This document shows positions 1-6,251 of a DNA stretch of 10,220 nucleotides, one piece after another. Source of the DNA: Pseudomonadota bacterium (lineage in GTDB: Bacteria > Pseudomonadota > Gammaproteobacteria > GCA-001735895); contig JACZQS010000011.1 of NCBI GenBank assembly GCA_022545625.1, forward strand, positions 6,287-16,506, read 5' to 3'. How positions within the stretch are numbered: the first letter of the stretch is position 1; the number at the start of each line of letters is the position of its first letter. Position numbers and translations under genes: made by a program. The notes under the pieces are model-generated. The model saw only the letters and a list, made by a program, of their open reading frames with translations. It did not search any database and was not told where the DNA came from.

Positions 1-54
1 GATCCATCGATTATTGAAGCGAAGGTTACAGAAGAAAAAGACAAAGTAAGTTAA
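1..54 (+). CDS. tatA: TatA, C-terminal tail (partial, 5' end outside window)
   Basis: The frame is open from the first base and ends at TAA (52-54), giving the 17-residue tail DPSIIEAKVTEEKDKVS. The charged, Lys/Glu-rich end finishing in a 'KDKV'-like motif resembles the cytoplasmic tail of gammaproteobacterial TatA proteins, and tatB and tatC follow on the same strand. TatA is the small membrane protein that oligomerises to form the translocation pore or patch for folded proteins carrying twin-arginine signals. The membrane helix and the amphipathic helix lie outside the window. The call rests mainly on gene order plus the tail composition, since 17 residues alone cannot prove it. Confidence 0.72.
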   Translation, partial: DPSIIEAKVTEEKDKVS

Positions 55-290
55 GGGCGCCTCTAAAAATGCGCTTTTTTCGCAATGGCTGCGTCACCGA
101 TTTTTGCTCCTGCAAAATCGGCATACTGTACATCCTGTACATAAGCTCCGTGCTCAAATCCTCATGTATTTTATATACACTCCGGTTTTCCGCGCGGCGC
201 TTCCTTGCTCTTATTGCCATGGAAGGCATGTATGCAGGCTTTGCAGGAGCAAAAGCCTGCCAGAAAAAATCCGAATTAATAGAAGCACCC
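55..290. repeat. MITE-like interspersed element with terminal and internal inverted repeats
   Basis: This non-coding stretch begins right after the tatA stop codon. Its ends are imperfect inverted repeats: GGGCGCCTCTAAAAAT (55-70) against the complement of 275-290, GGGTGCTTCTATTAAT, with 12 of 16 positions matching. A perfect 15-bp inverted repeat lies inside (TTTTGCTCCTGCAAA at 102-116, its complement at 240-254), and similarity of the two halves continues inward through GCATAC. The inner part carries short palindromes such as TGTACA (twice, 127-140) and CCATGG (217-222). TTAA flanks the left end (51-54) and, one base further out, the right end (292-295), so a TTAA-type duplication is possible but imperfect. 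Small open frames on both strands have no recognisable protein features. The inference is a non-autonomous mobile repeat or a large REP-like element. It may fold in the tat mRNA and reduce read-through from tatA to tatB. Confidence 0.6.
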
Positions 291-360
291 TTTAATTTGA
301 GCCGAAAGCAAATTGGCGTTTATGATTTATTCCCGAAACAATTCTGGCTAGAATTATCTA

Positions 361-924
361 ATGTTTGATATGGGCTTTACCGAGATGATGCTGATCGGCA
401 TCGTTGCTCTGGTGGTGATCGGGCCTGAACGGCTTCCCGGGGTTGCGCGCACTGCGGGTAAATACTTTGCCAGATTGCGCAATTTCATGATGGATGTGCG
501 AGCGGATGTAGAAAGCGAATTAAAGGCCGACGAGCTTCGCGAAATGTTCGAAGCGCAGCAAAAGGAGTTGCAGTCTTTAAAAGACGTGGTCAGCGATGCT
601 GGTAAGGACATCGGACTGTCAGACATCAAGAATGAAATGTCAGACATCGCCAGTTCCATTGAAGATGTAAAACCGACAACCAATCCAGAACCTGAAGTTA
701 AGAAAAAATCTGTGAAAAGGGCTAAACCGCTAGCCAAAGTTACAGCAAAATCGAATTCCAGGGCCAAACCTGCGGCCAAGCCTAAAATAGCAAGAAAACC
801 GAAACCCAGGACAATTTCTAAAGTTAAAACTATGCCTAAAGCCAGTGCAAAGGCAAAGGCTGCTTCCGTGAGCAAGCCGCCCAAGCCAACAGCGGTTAAA
901 CGCGCCAGGGTTAAGGCGAAGTAG
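361..924 (+). CDS. tatB: Sec-independent (twin-arginine) translocase subunit TatB with long basic tail
   Basis: TatB is the inner-membrane partner of TatC in the complex that recognises twin-arginine signal peptides and passes folded proteins to TatA. The protein has 187 residues. The start MFDMGFTEMMLIGIVALVVI is the single membrane helix, followed by the family hinge GPERLP (21-26) and an amphipathic helix to about residue 100. The short periplasmic N-terminus with Glu8 is typical of TatB. Residues 113-187 form a low-complexity tail of Lys, Arg, Ala, Pro, Ser and Val with 28 basic and no acidic residues, longer and far more basic than the E. coli tail. The ATG at 361 is chosen because MFD.GF is the conserved TatB start. 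No Shine-Dalgarno motif is visible upstream. The gene is 306 bp from tatA because of the inserted repeat, and 11 bp from tatC. Confidence 0.96.
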   Translation: MFDMGFTEMMLIGIVALVVIGPERLPGVARTAGKYFARLRNFMMDVRADVESELKADELREMFEAQQKELQSLKDVVSDAGKDIGLSDIKNEMSDIASSIEDVKPTTNPEPEVKKKSVKRAKPLAKVTAKSNSRAKPAAKPKIARKPKPRTISKVKTMPKASAKAKAASVSKPPKPTAVKRARVKAK

Positions 925-935
925 AATTTATCGGT

Positions 936-1871
936 ATGAGTGAATCCGAGACAGCAAAAGACAGCAAAAGCGGCAGCCTGATGTCACACCTGTTCGAATT
1001 ACGCGACAGGGTAGTAAGAATGGTATTGGCGGTCCTGGTGATATTTCTCGGCCTGTTCTACTGGGCCAACGACATCTATTCCTATCTCGCGGCACCATTG
1101 ACCCGGCATCTGCCCGAAGGCTCGACCATGATCGCGATCGACGTCGCCTCGCCTTTTTTGACACCGTTCAAACTGGTCCTGATGCTGTCGGTATTTCTGG
1201 CAATGCCGGTGATTCTTTATCAGTTCTGGGCCTTCGTAGCACCCGGCCTGTATAAAAACGAAAAACGCATTGCCGGGCCCCTGCTGGTATCGAGTATTTT
1301 TCTGTTTTACGCCGGCATGGCGTTCGCCTATTACATCGTTTTCCCGCTGGTATTTGGGTTTTTTACCTCGATCGGCCCGGAAATGGTCAACATTTCGACC
1401 GACATAGGGCGCTATCTGGATTTTGTGCTGGCACTTTTTTTCGGTTTTGGGATCGCGTTTGAAGTACCTATTGCCACCATAATCCTTGTTGCAATTGGTT
1501 TCACTACCCCGGCCAAACTGGCAGAAAAACGCCCTTACATCATAGTTGGAGCGTTTATTTTCGGCATGTTCCTGACGCCACCGGATGTCATTTCCCAGGT
1601 GTTGCTGGCAATTCCCATATGGATATTATTCGAGGCTGGAGTGATCGCCTCCCGCATCATATTTAAGGATCGGCTACTCGAAGCCGAAGCCGAGAACGAT
1701 CTTGACGATAGCGACGATGACGACGATGACGACGATGACGATTCCGATAGCGATGATGTGGCCCCTGAAGTTCCAGACCATGATCCTCCCAACGAGGAAG
1801 AAATGGATGCCGAACTGGATAGCATAGAAGAATCAGACGCAGCAGATACGAAGCTCGATAAACCCGATTAA
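936..1871 (+). CDS. tatC: Sec-independent (twin-arginine) translocase subunit TatC with acidic C-terminal extension
   Basis: TatC is the six-helix inner-membrane receptor for twin-arginine signal peptides. The N-terminal cytoplasmic motif SHLFELRDR (17-25) contains the Glu-Leu-Arg of the signal-binding site. The first cytoplasmic loop has FVAPGLYKNEKR with Glu109 (E. coli E103). FEVP (175-178) carries the membrane-embedded Glu176 (E. coli E170), and MFLTPPDVISQ (211-221) is the conserved last-helix region. The 311-residue protein is about 50 residues longer than E. coli TatC. The excess is a cytoplasmic tail (249-311) with 34 acidic and 2 basic residues, including ten consecutive Asp (260-269). 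The start at 936 aligns with the usual TatC N-terminus and lies 11 bp after tatB. The stop is 7 bp before gpmI, so tatBC-gpmI is probably one transcript. Confidence 0.98.
   Translation: MSESETAKDSKSGSLMSHLFELRDRVVRMVLAVLVIFLGLFYWANDIYSYLAAPLTRHLPEGSTMIAIDVASPFLTPFKLVLMLSVFLAMPVILYQFWAFVAPGLYKNEKRIAGPLLVSSIFLFYAGMAFAYYIVFPLVFGFFTSIGPEMVNISTDIGRYLDFVLALFFGFGIAFEVPIATIILVAIGFTTPAKLAEKRPYIIVGAFIFGMFLTPPDVISQVLLAIPIWILFEAGVIASRIIFKDRLLEAEAENDLDDSDDDDDDDDDDSDSDDVAPEVPDHDPPNEEEMDAELDSIEESDAADTKLDKPD
1713..1742 (+). repeat. Short tandem repeat encoding the Asp run in TatC
   Basis: Three perfect copies of the 9-bp unit GACGATGAC (1713-1721, 1722-1730, 1731-1739) plus one GAT encode Asp260-Asp269 of TatC. 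The unit is a multiple of three, so copy changes would lengthen or shorten the acidic tail without breaking the frame. Repeat-number variation is an inference. Confidence 0.85.
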
Positions 1872-1878
1872 ATCAGCC

Positions 1879-3432
1879 ATGTCGATCAAACCCAACGCAC
1901 TGAGAAGCCCTGCTTTGCTGATTATTCTGGATGGTTTTGGACTCAACCCGAGTGCGAAAAATAACGCGGTGGTGGAAGCAGATACACCCAACTTCGATCG
2001 CTATTTTGCCTCCTATCCGATGACCGAAATCGAGGCATCAGGGCCTAATGTCGGTCTTCCTGAAGGGCAAATGGGCAACTCTGAAGTCGGCCACATGACA
2101 ATTGGCAGTGGTACCATAGTTAAACAGGACCTGGTGCGTATTAACGATGCAATCAAGGATAAGAGTTTCTTCGAGAATCCTGTGATATTGAACGCAATCC
2201 AGGCCGCCGGGGCAGCCGGTCGCCCCTTGCACCTGCTGGGGTTGGTATCGGATGGTGGTGTACATAGTCATATCAATCATCTGAAGGCGCTGATTTCCCT
2301 GTGCGGCGAGCATAACGTGGCATCACAGCTGCATATGATCACCGATGGAAGGGACACAGGGCCCCAGGCGGCGCTGGGTTATTTGCCGGAACTGGAGGCA
2401 CACCTGGAGGCCTGCGGTGGTCATATTGGTAGTATTTGCGGACGCTATTACGCGATGGACCGGGATCATCGCTGGCAGCGCACACAACTTGCCTGGGATG
2501 CGATAGTTCGCGCCAGGGGAAAGCAGGCTGCGTCTGCAGTCCAGGCTATCGAGGAAAGTTATGCCGACCAGGTTTTCGATGAGTTTATAAAACCAACTCT
2601 AATGCCCGGGTTTGTAGCACTGGAGGCCGAAGACGAACTGATATTTTTTAATTTCCGAAATGATCGTGCCAGGCAATTATCGGCAGCGCTTGCATTTGAC
2701 CATTTCGAACATTTTGAGCGTGGTATCGGCTTTCGACCCATTACTGTAACCTGTATGACTTATTTCGATGGCAAACTCAAGGCACCGATAGCCTTTAATT
2801 CGATTCGACCCGAAATAACACTGGGTGGCCTGGTGAGTGACGCGGGTTTCAAGCAACTACATTGTGCCGAAACCGAAAAATATCCACATGTCACCTTTTT
2901 CTTTAACGGTGGGAGGGAACATTGCTTCGTTGGCGAAGACCGAAGTCTTATCAACTCGCCCAGAGTTGCTACTTACGATCTGCAGCCAGAAATGAGTGCA
3001 GCGCAGGTCGCTGATACGATGATCGAAGCGCTTCGCTCGCACCAATACGAATTCCTGGTAGTTAATTTTGCCAATGGCGACATGGTTGGGCATACTGCGG
3101 TGCGTGATGCAGTGATAAAAGCGGTGGAAGTACTCGATAGGGAAGTAGGGCGAGTGCTCGACGTTGCCGTCGAGTTGGGATATGCAGTAGTATTAACAGC
3201 CGATCATGGCAATTGTGACGAAATGATAGACCCTGAAACGGGCGAGCCGCATACTCAACACACCCAGTATCCGGTTCCCTGTATGGTGATAGACAGGGAT
3301 ACCCGGATTTTAGCCAAAGGAGCCAACCTTTCAGCCATTGCGCCGACCTTGTTGCAGCTTATGGGAATACCGAAACCGGTAGCCATGTCTGGCAATTCAC
3401 TAATTCTCGATGATTGGAAAGGGAATTTTTAA
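1879..3432 (+). CDS. gpmI: 2,3-bisphosphoglycerate-independent phosphoglycerate mutase
   Basis: This cytoplasmic, manganese-dependent enzyme interconverts 3- and 2-phosphoglycerate in glycolysis and gluconeogenesis through a phosphoserine intermediate. The 517 residues match the usual length. The N-terminal metal motif ILDGFG (16-21) has Asp18, and GQMGNSEVGH (63-72) carries the catalytic Ser68. The phosphotransferase insert shows VSDGGVHSHINHL (123-135), TDGRDTGP (155-162), GRYYAMDRD (188-196) and FNFRNDRARQL (257-267). The second metal cluster is seen in NFANGDMVGHTA (396-407) and LTADHGNCDEM (439-449), followed by THQ-type histidines near 458-461. All expected active-site motifs are intact. 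The ATG at 1879 lies 7 bp after tatC, without a clear Shine-Dalgarno sequence, which suggests co-transcription and possibly coupled translation with tatC. Placement behind tatABC is not an arrangement I know to be common. Confidence 0.98.
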   Translation: MSIKPNALRSPALLIILDGFGLNPSAKNNAVVEADTPNFDRYFASYPMTEIEASGPNVGLPEGQMGNSEVGHMTIGSGTIVKQDLVRINDAIKDKSFFENPVILNAIQAAGAAGRPLHLLGLVSDGGVHSHINHLKALISLCGEHNVASQLHMITDGRDTGPQAALGYLPELEAHLEACGGHIGSICGRYYAMDRDHRWQRTQLAWDAIVRARGKQAASAVQAIEESYADQVFDEFIKPTLMPGFVALEAEDELIFFNFRNDRARQLSAALAFDHFEHFERGIGFRPITVTCMTYFDGKLKAPIAFNSIRPEITLGGLVSDAGFKQLHCAETEKYPHVTFFFNGGREHCFVGEDRSLINSPRVATYDLQPEMSAAQVADTMIEALRSHQYEFLVVNFANGDMVGHTAVRDAVIKAVEVLDREVGRVLDVAVELGYAVVLTADHGNCDEMIDPETGEPHTQHTQYPVPCMVIDRDTRILAKGANLSAIAPTLLQLMGIPKPVAMSGNSLILDDWKGNF

Positions 3433-3489
3433 TAAAATAAGCTATATAATTAAGCTATATATATCATGAATAGTAACCGATATTAAAAT
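3433..3489 (+). promoter_or_regulatory. AT-rich gap with direct repeats and a possible -10 box before the Crp/Fnr gene
   Basis: This 57-bp gap is strikingly AT-rich. TAAGCTATATA occurs twice (3438-3448 and 3451-3461), 13 bp apart. The first copy runs into TATAAT (3445-3450), a perfect match to the sigma-70 -10 consensus, but no good -35 hexamer lies 16-18 bp upstream. A promoter for the regulator gene is plausible, and the repeats could be binding sites. No Rho-independent terminator follows gpmI, so read-through from the tat-gpmI transcript is also possible. Confidence 0.35.
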
Positions 3490-4149
3490 ATGGCGTCACT
3501 AACCGAAACACTTAAGAAAACCACGCTGTTTTGTGGGATGGATCAGTCCGATATCGAAATGGTTGCGGCCCAGGCCGTAACCAGGCAATTTCCCAAAAAT
3601 ACCGTAATAGTCAGCCAGGGCGACGAGACCGATTCGTTTTATGTCATTGTCCAGGGCAAGGTCGATGTTTTTTTGCAGAATGATAAGGGCAAGGAAATTA
3701 TCATCAATACCATGGGTCTCTGCGAATCTTTTGGAGAACTGGCGCCACTGGGTAGAATTCCCCGGCAGGCGAGTATTATCACTACTGAAGATTCGACTTT
3801 TGGCATTATTTCGAGACAGGTTTTCATGGATACCCTACTGGTCAAACCCTCGATAGGCATGCGTATCATCGACCTTCTGATCACACGCATCCAGGATTTA
3901 ACCGAAGAAGTCAGTAGCCTGGCACTCGAAGACGTCTATAATCGAGTCGTTCGGGTATTATACAAACACGCCGATGAAGTCGGCGATAAGCTGGTGACCG
4001 AAAAACTCACCCAGCAGGATATAGCCAGCCGCGTCGGTGCGACTCGTGAAATGGTACACCGAATCCTTAAAGAGCTAAAAACCGGTGGTTATATTTCGAT
4101 TGAGGGTAAACATATAACCATCGAAAAGAAGCTACCCCCCGGCTGGTAA
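3490..4149 (+). CDS. Crp/Fnr-family transcriptional regulator (cyclic-nucleotide-binding domain plus winged helix)
   Basis: The 219-residue protein has the Crp/Fnr architecture. Residues about 10-115 are a cyclic-nucleotide-binding beta-roll, with VSQGDETDSFYVIVQGKV (41-58) as the typical early strands and FGELAPLGRIPRQAS (81-95) as the phosphate-binding cassette, keeping the Gly-Glu and Arg-x-Ala-Ser elements. A long dimerisation helix spans roughly 117-140. The helix-turn-helix is LTQQDIASRVGATREMVHRIL (173-193), and the Arg186-Glu187...Arg191 spacing matches the recognition helix of E. coli CRP. No N-terminal cysteine cluster is present, so it is not an oxygen-sensing FNR. The likely ligand is cAMP or another nucleotide, but this is inferred from the cassette. 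It is not called crp because overall identity cannot be measured here. The ATG at 3490 begins a typical N-terminus but has no Shine-Dalgarno motif. Confidence 0.93.
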   Translation: MASLTETLKKTTLFCGMDQSDIEMVAAQAVTRQFPKNTVIVSQGDETDSFYVIVQGKVDVFLQNDKGKEIIINTMGLCESFGELAPLGRIPRQASIITTEDSTFGIISRQVFMDTLLVKPSIGMRIIDLLITRIQDLTEEVSSLALEDVYNRVVRVLYKHADEVGDKLVTEKLTQQDIASRVGATREMVHRILKELKTGGYISIEGKHITIEKKLPPGW

Positions 4150-4210
4150 AAACCTGTTAGCTCCACCTGACCAGTCACAGGGCACCCCCTAACCACAGCA
4201 AAAAATCAGA

Positions 4211-4230
4211 CCAGGCCTGTAAAGGCCAGG
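4211..4230. other. GC-rich hairpin between the Crp/Fnr gene and yebC
   Basis: GGCCT (4214-4218) pairs with AGGCC (4223-4227) around a GTAA loop, extended by CC/GG across an A-A mismatch (4211-4212 with 4229-4230). On the + strand no T-run follows, so it is not a standard terminator for the upstream gene. On the - strand the hairpin is followed within a few bases by TTTTTT (complement of 4200-4205), but no - strand gene is present to end there. It could be a weak transcript-end stem or a processing site. Confidence 0.35.
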
Positions 4231-4241
4231 CTAGTCCGCAA

Positions 4242-4262
4242 TTGTGTTAAAGATTTACACAA
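4242..4262. promoter_or_regulatory. Inverted-repeat candidate operator upstream of yebC
   Basis: TTGTGT (4242-4247) and ACACAA (4257-4262) form a perfect 6-bp inverted repeat. The pairing extends partly inward around the centre at 4252, with 8 of 10 positions symmetric per arm. The TGTG/CACA half-sites recall CRP-type sites, and a Crp/Fnr protein is encoded immediately upstream. However, the half-sites are 11 bases apart instead of the 8 of the CRP consensus. The dyad lies 69 bp before the yebC start, a normal operator distance. Candidate only. The rest of the 4150-4331 gap shows AT-rich sequence near 4281-4300 but no convincing -35/-10 pair. Confidence 0.3.
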
Positions 4263-4331
4263 GCTACTCGCCATTCAAACTCGATAAAATGTTAATATAC
4301 CGCGCAGATATTATTGACGGGGTTTAAACTA

Positions 4332-5069
4332 GTGGCTGGCCACAGCAAGTGGGCAAATATTCAGCATCGCAAAAAAGCACAGGACGCCAAACGAGGAAAG
4401 CTGTTCACCCGATTAATTCGTGAAATCGTTATGGCAGCCAAAGCGGGCGGTACCGATCTCGATGCGAATCCCGCCCTGCGTTCTGCTGTAGATAAAGCCA
4501 AATCCCAGAGTGTCCCCAGGGATCCGATCGACAGGGCTATTAAAAGAGGCGCTGGCGAACTCGATGGTTCCGATTACGAGGAAATTCGTTACGAAGGTTA
4601 TGGTCCTGCAGGCATCGCATTTATTGTCGATTGCCTGTCAGATAATCGAAATCGAACGGTTGCAGAAGTACGCCACGCATTTAGCAAATCGGGTGGCAAC
4701 CTGGGGCAAAGCGGTTCGGTAGCCTATATGTTTTCCAGTGTAGGCGTATTGCTTTATTCACCCGAGCACGACGAAGATGCGATTTTGGAGGCTGCGCTTG
4801 AAGCAGGTGCAGAAGATATAATAGTCGCCGATGATGCAAGTATCGAAGTACTGACTAGTGCCGAAGATTACGTCAAGGTCAAACAGGCAATGATCGAGGC
4901 AGGCCTCGAACCCGAGGAATCCGATCTGACAATGCGTGCAGCCACCAATACCTCCCTGGAACTCGAAGATGCGTCAAAGGTGTTGCGCCTGGTCGATATG
5001 CTCGAGAGCTCGGATGATGTACAGGAAGTTTATTTTAACGCGGAAATACCCGAAGAAGCTTATGTATAA
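4332..5069 (+). CDS. yebC: YebC/PmpR (TACO1) family protein
   Basis: The protein has 245 residues with a GTG start at 4332. This start is preferred over the in-frame TTG at 4314 because it gives the near-invariant N-terminus MAGHSKWANIQHRKKAQDAK, and because GGGG (4319-4322) lies 9 bp upstream as a ribosome-binding site. Family signatures include KGKLFTRL-like RGKLFTRLIREI, NPALRSAVDKAK, YEGYGPAGIAFIVDCLSDNRNRT and GGNLGQSGSVAYMF. YebC proteins are cytoplasmic. They were long annotated as transcriptional regulators (PmpR in Pseudomonas), while more recent work on relatives, including mitochondrial TACO1, supports a role in translation elongation at difficult sequences. The position directly upstream of ruvCAB is widely conserved in gammaproteobacteria. 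The gene is full length with no anomaly and is followed by ruvC after 34 bp. Confidence 0.97.
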   Translation: MAGHSKWANIQHRKKAQDAKRGKLFTRLIREIVMAAKAGGTDLDANPALRSAVDKAKSQSVPRDPIDRAIKRGAGELDGSDYEEIRYEGYGPAGIAFIVDCLSDNRNRTVAEVRHAFSKSGGNLGQSGSVAYMFSSVGVLLYSPEHDEDAILEAALEAGAEDIIVADDASIEVLTSAEDYVKVKQAMIEAGLEPEESDLTMRAATNTSLELEDASKVLRLVDMLESSDDVQEVYFNAEIPEEAYV

Positions 5070-5103
5070 TTTAGATTCCTTCGACCCAGGCAGATAACAA
5101 AGA

Positions 5104-5628
5104 GTGATTATTCTAGGCATTGACCCCGGGTCCCGCTGCACCGGATATGGCTTGATCGATAATCAACCGGGCCGAATTAAATACCTGCATAGTGGGTTTT
5201 TCAAAATCCAGGGCGAAAGTCTGGCGCAGCGTCTCGGAAAAATTTACCAGTATATAGATGAACTAATCAGGCAATATCAACCGCAGCAAATGGGTATAGA
5301 ACAGGTTTTTATGCATCGCAATGCTGATTCAGCCCTGAAACTTGGACAGGCCCGGGGTGTGGCAATTTGTGCAGGCCATCTGGCAGGCCTCGAGATTGCT
5401 GAATACGCACCTCGAGAAATCAAGCAAGCAATCGTCGGTTCCGGCGCGGCCAGCAAAGAGCAGGTACAACATATGGTAAAACACCTGTTGGGATTGCGCG
5501 GTTCACTACAGGTAGATGAAAGCGATGGCCTCGCAATTGCTATTTGCCACGCACAATATTATACGACCCAACAAAAAACCGGGCTTGATTTTACCCAGTT
5601 AAAACGACGTCGAAGCATCCGCAGATGA
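5104..5628 (+). CDS. ruvC: Crossover junction endodeoxyribonuclease RuvC
   Basis: RuvC is the dimeric, magnesium-dependent endonuclease that cuts Holliday junctions symmetrically during recombinational repair, acting with RuvAB. The 174-residue protein shows the RNase H-like fold signature ILGIDPGSRCTGYG (3-16). The four catalytic carboxylates sit at Asp7, Glu66 (GIEQVF), Asp138 and Asp141 (VDESDGLAIAICH), exactly the positions known for E. coli RuvC. The substrate-contact region FMHRNADSALKLGQARG (69-85) is also conserved. It begins with GTG (5104), which yields the canonical MIILGIDPG start, with only a weak purine stretch upstream. The stop overlaps the ruvA start in ATGA, implying translational coupling. 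The C-terminus ends in a basic KRRRSIRR stretch. Confidence 0.98.
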   Translation: MIILGIDPGSRCTGYGLIDNQPGRIKYLHSGFFKIQGESLAQRLGKIYQYIDELIRQYQPQQMGIEQVFMHRNADSALKLGQARGVAICAGHLAGLEIAEYAPREIKQAIVGSGAASKEQVQHMVKHLLGLRGSLQVDESDGLAIAICHAQYYTTQQKTGLDFTQLKRRRSIRR

Positions 5629-6242
5629 TCGGTCGACTCAAGGGTATTTTGGCAGCAAAGAGAGCACCACAGGTCCTGATCGACTGTCATGGCATCGGTT
5701 ACGAAGTCGATGTTTCGATGACTACCTACTACCAGCTACCCGAAACGGGTGAACCGATTGCACTCTGGACCCATCTGCTGGTTAAAGTAGATTCGCACAG
5801 CCTGATCGGTTTCACTACCGAACATGAACGCAAATTGTTTCGGCAGCTTATCCGTGTCAATGGTGTAGGCCCGAAAATGGCGCTTACCATTTTATCTGGT
5901 ATCAACGAACGAGAATTTGCACTGTGCGTGACCCAAAATGACATTGTGACACTCACCCGTTTACCGGGAGTGGGCAAAAAGACTGCAGAGCGACTGATCA
6001 TAGAGATGCGCGATAAGGTCGAGGGTCTACTGGAAGTAACCCATGCCACCATCGACAGCGGTGAATCGGTGACCACCGCCCGACGTTCGAGCAAAAGTGA
6101 GGCGCTTGAGGCGCTACAATCTCTCGGTTATAAATCCGCCGATGCCGAGAATATGATCAGGCAAGCCGCGCGGGATGCCGATCCGGATATGAGTGCGGCG
6201 ACACTGATCCGAAAGGCTTTACGGGCCTCTGTAAACAGTTAA
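5625..6242 (+). CDS. ruvA: Holliday junction branch-migration complex subunit RuvA
   Basis: RuvA forms tetramers that hold the four-way DNA junction in an open square planar form and load RuvB rings on two arms. The 205 residues contain all three domains: the N-terminal OB-fold starting MIGRLKG with IDCHGIGYEVDVS (19-31); the double helix-hairpin-helix domain with VNGVGPKMA (78-86) and LPGVGKKTA (113-121); and, after a flexible linker of about residues 135-155, domain III (about 156-205, EALEALQSLGY) which binds RuvB and controls its ATPase. The start overlaps the ruvC stop by 4 bp (ATGA), and ruvB starts 9 bp after the stop. Length and motifs match the E. coli protein and nothing is missing. 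Confidence 0.98.
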   Translation: MIGRLKGILAAKRAPQVLIDCHGIGYEVDVSMTTYYQLPETGEPIALWTHLLVKVDSHSLIGFTTEHERKLFRQLIRVNGVGPKMALTILSGINEREFALCVTQNDIVTLTRLPGVGKKTAERLIIEMRDKVEGLLEVTHATIDSGESVTTARRSSKSEALEALQSLGYKSADAENMIRQAARDADPDMSAATLIRKALRASVNS

Positions 6243-6251
6243 CATGACGAT

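Noticed and set aside
26..368. Open frames of 63-99 codons on both strands across the repeat element between tatA and tatB
   Set aside because: They overlap each other within inverted-repeat DNA, have no ribosome-binding sites or protein features, and the + strand one runs into the tatB start. They are best explained as by-products of the repeat.
354..884. 176-codon - strand frame opposite tatB
   Set aside because: It mirrors the Lys/Ala-rich tatB sequence. The TatB frame has clear family motifs, and this one is low-complexity Leu/Ala/Ser.
4211..4230. Rho-independent terminator for the Crp/Fnr gene
   Set aside because: The stem is good but no T-run follows on the + strand. The T-run exists only in the - strand reading, where there is no gene, so it is listed only as a hairpin.
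4314..4331. TTG start giving YebC six extra residues
   Set aside because: The GTG at 4332 yields the near-invariant MAGHSKW start and has a G-rich ribosome-binding site at suitable spacing.
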